NCBI RefSeq assembly: GCF_001983105.1
Contig: NZ_MOMC01000006.1
Span: 45,815-54,728 of the forward strand
Direction of reading: 5' to 3'
DNA from: Pseudofrankia asymbiotica
Lineage (GTDB): Bacteria; Actinomycetota; Actinomycetes; Frankiales; Frankiaceae
Length of the DNA stretch: 8,914 bases
The number at the start of each line of letters is the position of its first letter. Position 1 is the first letter of the stretch. Below, piece by piece: positions 1 through 6,400 of this stretch. Made by a program: the position numbers and the translations under genes. The notes beneath the pieces are model-generated. The model ran no database searches. It was not told the origin of the DNA and was given only the letters and a program-made list of their open reading frames with translations.

Positions 1-357
1 CAGACGACCACCGTGGCGGCGCTGCGGACGGCGGTGATCGTCGCGCAGGCGCTGGCGAACCAGCAGCTGGTGCTCGACCAGATCAACGCGCTGAACACGA
101 CGACGAACAACATGATCGTGCAGACCAGCGAGCTGCTGCGCCAGCAGTCGGGGCAGATCCAGGCGCAGGCGTCGTCGTCCATGGTCAGCGTCGAGGCACT
201 GCAGACCGCGTTCGACAACATCTTCGCGACGATGGACGAGATCGACTCCTACCGCTCCAAGGCGGTCGAGAGCATGGCGACGACGGTCGCGGCGCTGGAG
301 ACCCAGGTAGGACGGTCGAAGACGTACCTGGAGCGCGCCCGCGCGAACGAGCGCTGA
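1..357 (+). CDS. telA: TelA-family toxic-anion resistance protein, C-terminal part (5' truncated)
   Basis: Only the last 118 codons are present, read in frame from base 1 to the TGA at 355-357; the true start lies outside the window. The fragment is almost wholly helical and matches the conserved end of TelA/KlaA proteins: a VAALRTAVIVAQALANQQ-type helix, then LDQINALNTTTNNMI, an SVEALQTAFDNIF segment with a following E-I-D-S-Y-R, and a final helix ending TYLERARA. TelA proteins are cytoplasmic coiled-coil proteins named for plasmid tellurite resistance, and they recur beside XpaC-like and TerD genes. Their biochemical activity is not settled. An XpaC-like gene follows after 122 nt and a TerD-type gene after that, which fits the family's usual setting. 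The family call is strong; a role in tellurite resistance here is only an inference from the family name. Confidence 0.9.
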   Translation, partial: QTTTVAALRTAVIVAQALANQQLVLDQINALNTTTNNMIVQTSELLRQQSGQIQAQASSSMVSVEALQTAFDNIFATMDEIDSYRSKAVESMATTVAALETQVGRSKTYLERARANER

Positions 358-366
358 TCAGTCCTG

Positions 367-382
367 GCCGATCCGCGTCGGC
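367..382 (+). terminator. Weak hairpin after the TelA stop
   Basis: GCCGA (367-371) pairs with TCGGC (378-382) around a 6-nt loop, nine bases after the telA stop. There is no T-tract and the stem is only 5 bp. In GC-rich actinomycetes such stems can act as weak terminators or 3'-end stabilisers, but a stem this short also arises by chance. Confidence 0.2.
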
Positions 383-450
383 GGGCGCAAACCGGGCATG
401 ACCACGAGGCCGGCGCCGGCACGCGGTGCACGCGGGTCGTTCGTCGCCGT

Positions 451-470
451 GGTAGCGAGGGGTAGCGACA
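451..470 (+). repeat. Tandem GGTAGCGA direct repeat upstream of the XpaC-like gene
   Basis: GGTAGCGAGG (451-460) is followed directly by GGTAGCGACA (461-470), and the second copy runs into the ribosome binding site. It could be a small regulatory direct repeat or a chance duplication. Nothing else in the 122-nt gap (358-479) stands out except a 12-bp GC palindrome at 409-420. Confidence 0.3.
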
Positions 471-475
471 GGAGG
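470..475 (+). promoter_or_regulatory. Strong ribosome binding site for the TTG start at 480
   Basis: AGGAGG lies 4 nt before the TTG at 480-482. It is the clearest Shine-Dalgarno sequence in the window and decides the start of the XpaC-like gene in favour of TTG over internal candidates. Confidence 0.75.
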
Positions 476-479
476 AGCG

Positions 480-1010
480 TTGTTCCGCCGACGCCGTGCT
501 GACGACGCCGCCGGGGACGCCGACCCGGAGGCCAGGCGGGTCGCCGGCGCGGATGGCCCGGAGCAGGACGAGGCTGGGATCACCGGCCAGGTGGGGCAGC
601 TGTGGCGGGAGCTCGCCACGACCGTCCGGCAGGCGAACGCGGACGGCGGACGGCTGCCGCCGGGGGTGGTGCCGATCGTGCGTGACCTCGACGACGCGCT
701 TCGGCCGCTGCTGGAATACCTGCGGGTCCGGCCGCCCAACGGTGAGGAGCTGCGGAGTCTCACGGCGATCATCTCCGAGTACCTGCCCCAGGCGCTCAGG
801 GACTACCTGGCGCTGCCGCCGCGGTACGCCGAACGTCCCGGCGTCACCGGCACGTCCCCGGCCGACGACCTGATCCGCCAGCTGGTCCTGCTCGACGAGG
901 GCGTGAGCGAGCTGCAGGATCTCGTCTACAGCGGGGACGCCGCGAAGCTCGCGATCCAGGCTCGCTTCCTGGACACGAAGTTCCGCCGATCCGACCTCGA
1001 CCTGGAATGA
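480..1010 (+). CDS. XpaC-like helical protein, probable TelA partner
   Basis: This 176-aa protein has a TTG start chosen for the AGGAGG just upstream. Residues 1-35 are charged and Arg/Asp/Ala-rich, probably disordered. Residues 36-85 form helices (GQVGQLWRELATTVRQ, IVRDLDDALRPLLEYL). Residues 88-115 carry the segment EYLPQALRDYLALP, like the 'YLP...Y..L' core of XpaC/5-bromo-4-chloroindolyl phosphate hydrolysis-type proteins. Residues 128-168 form a last helical pair ending SGDAAKLAIQARFLDTKF. There is no signal peptide or membrane segment, and no catalytic motif I recognise. The family name comes from an indirect phenotype, so no enzyme activity should be assumed. The gene follows telA, as XpaC-like genes often do. 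The match rests on pattern and neighbourhood, not on a search; the alternative is an unrelated actinobacterial helical protein. The stop codon lies inside the first unit of a short repeat tract. Confidence 0.7.
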   Translation: MFRRRRADDAAGDADPEARRVAGADGPEQDEAGITGQVGQLWRELATTVRQANADGGRLPPGVVPIVRDLDDALRPLLEYLRVRPPNGEELRSLTAIISEYLPQALRDYLALPPRYAERPGVTGTSPADDLIRQLVLLDEGVSELQDLVYSGDAAKLAIQARFLDTKFRRSDLDLE

Positions 1011-1060
1011 CCGGCCTGGAATGACCCGAGTTGGAGTGACACGACCTGGACCGACTGGCA
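1001..1060 (+). repeat. Degenerate 14-15-bp tandem repeat over the XpaC-like stop codon
   Basis: CCTGGAATGACC occurs at 1001-1012 and again at 1015-1026. Related units follow (TTGGAGTGAC at 1031-1040, CCTGGACCGAC at 1045-1055, CTGGCACGA at 1055-1063). The TGG anchors at 1017, 1032 and 1047 are 15 nt apart. The first copy contains the gene's TGA. The remaining gap to 1149 has further CCTGACCTG-like runs but no gene I can support. Confidence 0.55.
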
Positions 1061-1149
1061 CGATCGGGCCCACGCGAACCAGCCGTGCGGAACCGGCCTG
1101 ACCTGGGCCAGCACCCACCTGACCTGACTGGGACGTTGACGACCGCCTC

Positions 1150-1212
1150 ATGACCATCACCGGCACCACCGCCGCCGTGGCCACCGCCAGTGGCCCGATC
1201 CGCGCCGCATGA
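1150..1212 (+). CDS. Possible 20-codon ORF overlapping the TerD-type start (ATGA)
   Basis: ATG at 1150 opens a 20-residue frame rich in Thr and Ala (MTITGTTAAVATASGPIRAA). Its TGA at 1210-1212 overlaps the downstream ATG at 1209 as ATGA. The downstream TerD-type gene has no recognisable Shine-Dalgarno sequence, so a coupled upstream ORF would explain how it is started. Against it, the short ORF has no good ribosome binding site either (a GGGA lies about 16 nt upstream), and short open frames are common in DNA this GC-rich. Nothing about the peptide suggests a function beyond coupling. Confidence 0.3.
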   Translation: MTITGTTAAVATASGPIRAA

Positions 1213-3197
1213 GCGTCACCCTGCCCAAGGGCGGCAACGTGCTGCTATCCGCCGTGGCACCTGGCATCGAGCGGCTCCGCGTCGCGCTCGGTTGGGACGT
1301 CCCGCCGGCCGGCCCCGCCGCCGGCGCCGCTGGCTTCGCGGCCACTCCCGAGCTGGACGGCCTTGTCAGCGTCGCGAGCGTTGGCCGTGGGGGGTCCGGC
1401 GAGTCCGCGACGTCCACCGAGGTGCTTCTCGCTCACCAGGTGCCGAACCCGACCGAAGGGCCAAGCACGCCGCCCGCGCCGCCGCGCACCGGCGCCCGCG
1501 ACGTCGAGACGATCGTCGTCACGTTGGCCGCCATCCCGGCCGAGGTGGGCCGGCTGCAGATCGGCGCGGTCATCGTCGACGCGGCCAGCCGCGCACAGGC
1601 CTTCGGATCGGTGCGCGGCGCGTACATCCGCGTGCTCAACGACGCGGACGGCGTCGAGCTCGCCCGGTACGACGCACGAGCGGAGACCGGGCACGAGACC
1701 GCTCTCGTCTTCGGTGAGCTCTACCGCCACCCGGCGGGCTGGAAGTTCCGAGCCGTCGGCCAGGGCTACGCCCAGGGCCTCGCCGGGTTCAGCGACGGGG
1801 GCGGGCGCGACCCGGTACCGGCCCGCCCCGCCGACGTCGCCGGTTTCCTCACGCGCACGTCGCCCACCCGGTCGCGGCGCAAGGTCGCCGACCACCTGCA
1901 CCCGCCGCACGCCGCGGCGGGGGTGGCACGCCCGGGGGCTTCACCGCCGCCCGCGGGCGGCCGGCCCGCGGCGCCCGCCCGCCCGGCACAGCGGAGCCCG
2001 GCGCCGTCCCGGCCGCCGGTCACACCACGATCGCCCGCGGCTCCCACCCGCCCGGCGCCCCCAAGTCCGGCCACGCCGCCAAGGCCGCCGGCCACGCCGC
2101 CAAGGCCGCCGGCCACGCCGCCAAGGCCGTCGGCCGCGCCGCCAAGGCCGGCGCCTTCCGCGCCGCCTGCGCCGCCGACGCACCCCGCCCCATCCGCGCC
2201 CGCCGGACCCGCGGCGCGTTCACCGCTGGACCTGAGCGGTGACTCCCACGAGCCGCCGCCGCGCCCGCCGGCGCCGCCACCGTCCACGCCGACGCCGGCA
2301 CGGTCGAGCGCGGCACGCTCTCCTCTGGACCTGGGCGACCACGACGGCCCGCCCGCCGCTCCCGCCGCTTCGCGGGCGGGACGCTCGCCGCTCGACCTCG
2401 ATGCCGACGAGCGACCCGGCGCCGCGCGGTCCCTCTCGGCGCCGCCGGTCGGCGCGTCACCCGGGGCTGTGGCCCCCAGCGCCGCGTCTCCCTCAGCGCC
2501 CGCCCGGCACCCGGCCGGGGCGGTCGATGGCCCCGGCCGCGCGCCGGCGGACCCGGGACTCTTCGGCGAGCGGTCGTCGCGATACCGGCAGCGCCTGGAA
2601 CACGTCACGGAGCTGGGGGATGACCACCCGGCCACCGCCTGGACCGCCGAGAAGCGCGGCTCCGGCTCGGCGACGATCACGCTGACGTGGGCCCCGCTGA
2701 CGACCAGGACCGGGCTGCCACGGCCGAGTGACCTGCATCTCGGCTGCCTGTGGCAGGCGCTCGACGGTTCGGCGGGCGTCCTGCAGACGCTCGGCGGCGC
2801 GACGAGCGCCCCCGGCCGCGGCGCGGGCCGGCAGGTGCTGGCGCTCGCTCCCCGCGACGAGCACGAGGGACAGAAGATCTTCGTCGACCTGCGGGCGCTG
2901 GAGACGTTCAAGCGCTTCTTCGTCTTCGCCTATGGCCTGCGCAGCGCCCCTGAATGGAAGCTGCTGCGCGGGGAGCTCACGGTCGGCGCGCGCACGGGCG
3001 AGCATCTCGAGATCCCGCTCGGGGACGCCCCGCCGACCGCGCGGACCTGCGTCATCGCCTCGTTCCACGTGGCGCAGGACGACCTGGTCATCCGCCGCGA
3101 GAACGCGTTCTTCGACGGCACCCAGGCCGAGGCCGCGGCCCACTACGGCTGGACGCTTCCCTGGAACCCCGATGGCATGACCATCCGCGACCGTTAG
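1209..3197 (+). CDS. TerD-domain / Pro-rich linker / TerA-type domain fusion protein
   Basis: This is a 662-aa cytoplasmic stress protein of the TerD/CABP superfamily. Residues 1-195 form a TerD-type domain: the start MSVTLPKGGNVLLSAVAPG fits the usual family N-terminus, followed by LGWD (27-30), FGSVRGAYIRV (132-142), ELARYD (150-155), VFGELYRH (167-174) and WKFRAVGQGYAQGL (178-191). Residues about 196-455 are Pro/Ala/Arg-rich and probably disordered, with four related PPRP-containing units and RSPLDL at 337-342, 370-375 and 392-397. Residues about 456-662 form a TerA-type domain with SDLHLGCLWQALDGSAGV (507-524), RFFVFAYGLRSAPEW (569-583) and a final GWTLPWN (647-653). Family TerD domains bind calcium through clustered Asp. 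Here the usual DFDLDAS stretch reads roughly TPELDGL, and DLDLGCL of TerA reads DLHLGCL, so metal binding may be altered or lost. The start is fixed by the family N-terminus although no Shine-Dalgarno is visible. A hairpin follows the stop. Confidence 0.87.
   Translation: MSVTLPKGGNVLLSAVAPGIERLRVALGWDVPPAGPAAGAAGFAATPELDGLVSVASVGRGGSGESATSTEVLLAHQVPNPTEGPSTPPAPPRTGARDVETIVVTLAAIPAEVGRLQIGAVIVDAASRAQAFGSVRGAYIRVLNDADGVELARYDARAETGHETALVFGELYRHPAGWKFRAVGQGYAQGLAGFSDGGGRDPVPARPADVAGFLTRTSPTRSRRKVADHLHPPHAAAGVARPGASPPPAGGRPAAPARPAQRSPAPSRPPVTPRSPAAPTRPAPPSPATPPRPPATPPRPPATPPRPSAAPPRPAPSAPPAPPTHPAPSAPAGPAARSPLDLSGDSHEPPPRPPAPPPSTPTPARSSAARSPLDLGDHDGPPAAPAASRAGRSPLDLDADERPGAARSLSAPPVGASPGAVAPSAASPSAPARHPAGAVDGPGRAPADPGLFGERSSRYRQRLEHVTELGDDHPATAWTAEKRGSGSATITLTWAPLTTRTGLPRPSDLHLGCLWQALDGSAGVLQTLGGATSAPGRGAGRQVLALAPRDEHEGQKIFVDLRALETFKRFFVFAYGLRSAPEWKLLRGELTVGARTGEHLEIPLGDAPPTARTCVIASFHVAQDDLVIRRENAFFDGTQAEAAAHYGWTLPWNPDGMTIRDR
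2061..2160 (+). repeat. In-frame 18-21-bp repeats coding the Pro-rich linker
   Basis: The units start at 2061 (18 bp), 2079, 2100 and 2121 (21 bp each), with a degenerate unit at 2142. All begin CCAAG, and the 2079 and 2100 copies are identical. They encode successive TPPRPPA-like heptads. Unit length is always a multiple of three, so copy number could change without breaking the frame. Confidence 0.85.
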
Positions 3198-3222
3198 CGG
3201 CGCCGCCACCGGGTTGGCGCCG
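3198..3222 (+). terminator. Hairpin directly after the TerD/TerA fusion stop
   Basis: CGGCGCC (3198-3204) pairs with GGCGCCG (3216-3222) around an 11-nt loop, starting at the first base after the TAG stop. There is no T-tract, which is common for actinomycete terminators. It may end or attenuate the upstream transcript. An alternative pairing, ACCGG with CCGGT, overlaps it. Confidence 0.45.
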
Positions 3223-3242
3223 GTCAGGCGGATCGCGGGTCA

Positions 3243-3271
3243 TTGACCGTTACGCGGGTGCTCCTTACCGT
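3243..3271 (+). promoter_or_regulatory. Candidate sigma-70-type promoter for the GTPase genes
   Basis: TTGACC (3243-3248) and TACCGT (3266-3271) are separated by 17 nt, close to the housekeeping TTGACN / TANNNT pattern of actinomycetes. The stretch is less GC-rich than its surroundings. Transcription would begin near 3278, leaving a leader of about 210 nt before the GTG at 3491. It lies just after the hairpin that ends the fusion gene, which suits a new transcription unit. Confidence 0.45.
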
Positions 3272-3288
3272 CGTTGCAGGCTGGCCAT

Positions 3289-3300
3289 GACGTTGACGTC
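3289..3300. promoter_or_regulatory. Operator-like inverted repeat downstream of the candidate promoter
   Basis: GACGT (3289-3293) and ACGTC (3296-3300) form perfect 5-bp arms around TG. The site falls about 10-20 nt after the predicted transcription start, where a repressor could block elongation. The arms are short and could be chance; no regulator gene is in view. Confidence 0.25.
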
Positions 3301-3357
3301 CCGATTCGAGGGCACCTTGTTCGACGAAGTCCCACCAGGATCGCGCGTGGGCGGGCG

Positions 3358-3381
3358 GGTGGCCCGGCCGGCCGGGCCACC
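3358..3381. repeat. Perfect 24-bp palindrome in the leader of the two-headed GTPase gene
   Basis: GGTGGCCCGGCC is followed at once by its exact reverse complement GGCCGGGCCACC, a 12-bp arm pair with no spacer. As RNA it would fold into a very stable stem; as DNA it could bind a dimeric protein. It lies within the predicted leader, about 110 nt before the GTG start. It could be a terminator or attenuator, a protein site, or a GC-rich relic. Confidence 0.8.
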
Positions 3382-3384
3382 GCG

Positions 3385-3405
3385 CGGCGGCGGTCGGAGC
3401 CGCCG
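3385..3405 (+). terminator. Second leader hairpin next to the 24-bp palindrome
   Basis: CGGCGGC (3385-3391) pairs with GCCGCCG (3399-3405) around a 7-nt loop, only three bases after the 24-bp palindrome. A third small stem, GGGGA (3427-3431) with TCCCC (3435-3439), follows. Together they make a highly structured leader. No T-tract is present, so attenuation is possible but unproven. Confidence 0.35.
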
Positions 3406-3490
3406 GCGGCCGTGGTGGTCGCCCAGGGGGAGCGTCCCCGCCCCCGGTGCCGTCGGCGTTCGACGCCCGCGGGTCGCCGGGCGGTAGCCG

Positions 3491-6400
3491 GTGGCGATCT
3501 CACGGGGCGACACTCTCGGCGCCGCCGCGCGCCGCGCCGCGGACAGGTCCGAGAAGACACGACGGCGGCTCGCCGAGATCGTGGCCGGGCTCGCGGCCGA
3601 GCTACGGCCGAGCCCGAGGGACCGCGTCGAGCCGGTACACCTGGCCAGCCCCGCCCGCCTGGTCGACCCGCGTTCGCGTGAGATCGCGGGCGTCTTCGAG
3701 GCGACGTGCGCACGGCTCGCCGGCGAGTTCGACGCGCTCGCGAACGGGCCGCTCGCGCGCCTGGGCCCTGTCACGATCGCGCTGTTCGGCCGGACCGGCG
3801 CGGGCAAGAGCACCCTGGTGGAGGCGATCGGCCGCGGCGACGGCTCCACCATCTCGCCCCTCGCGGTGCTGGACCACACCCGGGAGATCAACGAGGTTCC
3901 ATGGGGAGACCTGCTGCTGGTCGACACCCCCGGGTTCGGGGGTGAGTCCTGGGCCCAGCTGGTCGAGGAGGCCCGCGCCGGTGTCGAACGGGCCGACCTC
4001 GTGCTGCTCTGTTTCGACTCGCTCAACCAGCTCGCTCCGGAGTTCGCCACCGTCGCGGAGTGGATCGCGGCCTACGGCCGGCCGGCGGTGGCGGTCCTCA
4101 ACAGCCGCAATCGCCGGTGGCGGGATCCCGACAAGGTCACCACCCTCCGGAAGCGGGCGGGCCTCTCGAACTCGCTGCGCGGTCACGCCAGCCACATCGA
4201 GGACGAGTTCGCCGCCATCGGCCTGGCGGGCATCCCGATCGTCGCCGTCAGCTCGGTGCGGGCGGCGCATGCCCGCTGCGACCCCTACCGGGCGCAGGAC
4301 ATCGAGAGCAGGGACGCCGCCCTCGCCCTGGCCGGCCGCGAGACCCTGCTCGACTGGTCCAACCTGCCCGCCCTCGAGGCCCTCCTGGCCGAGGCGCTGG
4401 GGGACGACAACGCGGTCCACCTCCGCCTGGGCAGGCTGATCAACAGGGTACGCGGCGAGCTGGCGGAGGCGGACAGGGTGCTCGCCGAGCAGGTGGAGAC
4501 GCCGGCGCTCCTGCTGGCGGAGCAGATCGAGGCCGGCATCTCCAGGTCGATCCGGACCACCGGCCGACTGGCCGACGGCGCGGCGCCGGCCGGGACCGCG
4601 GGCCATGCGGCGGCACGCGCCCTCGCCGAGCTGGAAGGCCTGCGGGGCGAGCGGTTCACCGAGCCCGAGATCTCGCCGGGACAGCACGTCGCCAACGTGG
4701 CGACGGGCCGGCTGCGGCCGGCGCGGATGGCGGCGCGGGCCCGGGCCGCGGACCTCGTCGAGCGGGCCTGGCGAGACAGCCGCGTGGTCAGCGAGGACGA
4801 GTTCGAGCGTTACGTCTACCAGGACGGCGAGGCCAGGGACACGGCCCAGGCCGTCGTGGACGCCGTCGTCGTCCGGTACGCCGAGACCCTGGGTGCTGTG
4901 CGCGCCGACACCGTGGCCGACCTGCGCGGCGTCGTCCGCCGCGGGGTCGCGGACGGGCAGACCGGGCGTCTCCTGCGACTCGCCGGCACGGCGGGCGGGG
5001 TCGTCGCCTCGCTCGGCGGTGTCGGGCTGGGCGCCGCGATCGCGAGCGCCGCGGCCGGCGGTGGCGCGGCCGCGGCCGGCGTCGGCGCGGGCCTGGCGAT
5101 CGGAGCGATCACGATCACCCCGGTGGGGCTGGCGGTGATCGGGATCGGCCTCGCGATCCTGGGGCTGGCCGGCAAACTGGCCCTCGACCGGGGCCAGCGG
5201 GCGCGGGACGACGGGCATGCCCGCGCGTTGGCGGACGCGCGCGCCGCGGTCAGCGAGACCTTCGACCGGGTCGAGAGCGCGGTCGCCGACGCGTGCGAAC
5301 GGGCACGCGTCGCGGCGTTCGTCGAGTACGTGCTGCCCGAGGTCGACGTGGCGATCACTCTGCGGCGCGTCGCGCGGGCCGCGGCGAACCGCCGCGCGGT
5401 CCTGAGATCCCAGCACGGACGGGTCGAGACGGCGCGGGAACCCGTCGCGGTGCTGCGGGAGGCGGTGGCGGCGTGCGAACGCCGGTCGCCGTATGGCGAG
5501 GCGGCACCCCGGATGCTGTGGCTCGGCGAGTCCTGGGTTCACGACCCTCGTGGGCTAGCCGACGCCGACGCCGACGCCGACGCCAGGGCCGGGGCCGGGG
5601 CCGATGCCGGGGCGCCGGGCCGGCCGGTGACCGGCTCCGCGGCGGACCGCGCGGATGGCGCGGCAGCCGCGCCGGGCCGGAGCGGGCCTGGCCGGCCGCG
5701 CCCCGCCCTGCCCGAGCCACCCCGCGAGCTGACACCACGCCCGCGCGCCGGCGACCGCTGGCTCCGGGCGGTCATGCGCTCCCTGGAGGTGGCCGACGTC
5801 GACGCGGCGGGTCTCGCGGACCTGCGGGGGCTCGCCGCGGACCGCCGGCCCCGGGTGGCCGTCGTCGGCGACTACAGCAGTGGCAAGTCGGCGCTCATCA
5901 GGCGCCTGCTGACGGACGACGGCGACGGCGGGGACGGCGACGAGGGCGGCGGGGACGGCGACGGCGGGGGCGGCCGCTTGGCGACGGCCGGGCCGGCCAG
6001 CGGCGCACGCGTCACGACCAGCGGGGTCACGGCCTACGAGTGGCGCGGCCTGCTCCTCGTGGACACGCCGGGCCTGTCCAGCGGCGCGCGGGCAGTGGAC
6101 GGCGTCGAGCACGACGCGCTCGCGCGGGCGGCCCTCGAGGAGGCCGCGCTGGTCCTCCATCTGGTCACGCCCGCCCTGTCGGCCGCGAGCGACGACGGGC
6201 TCGGGCGGGCCGTCGCCCCGGATCCGGTCGGCGGCTCGGACCGGCTGGAACGGACGATCTTCGTGCTCACGCGGATCGACGAGCTGTCCGACCCGGTGCT
6301 CGCGCCGCGGGAGTTCCGTCGCGCCGTCGCGAGCAAGCGCGCGGAGCTCACCGACCTGCTCGATCGGCTGGCGCGGCGCGCGGGGACGGACGGCGCCGTC

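Noticed and set aside
409..420. GCCGGCGCCGGC palindrome between telA and the XpaC-like gene as a terminator
   Set aside because: Allowing for a loop leaves only a 4-bp stem, and such GC palindromes are frequent by chance at this base composition.
249..1184. 311-codon minus-strand frame over the TelA and XpaC-like genes
   Set aside because: It overlaps two genes supported by family motifs and a strong ribosome binding site, and shows no domain of its own.
1766..2911. 381-codon minus-strand Gly/Ala-rich frame opposite the fusion-protein linker
   Set aside because: Its Gly-rich repeats are simply the antisense of the Pro-coding repeats.
3274..3681. Possible gene in the gap before the two-headed GTPase (135 codons, TTG start)
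   Set aside because: It runs deep into the GTPase gene in another phase, its product is Arg/Pro/Gly-rich without a domain, and it contains the palindromic region.
3602..5542. 646-codon open frame on the minus strand opposite the first half of the two-headed GTPase
   Set aside because: It mirrors the + strand gene, whose P-loop, DTPG and hydrophobic segment are clear. The minus-strand product is a Pro/Arg/Gly-rich string with no recognisable domain, as expected for a shadow in GC-rich DNA.
5915..5974. RTX-type calcium-binding nonapeptide repeats
   Set aside because: The tract lacks the GGxGxDxUx nonapeptide pattern and hydrophobic anchor positions, and lies inside a GTPase domain.
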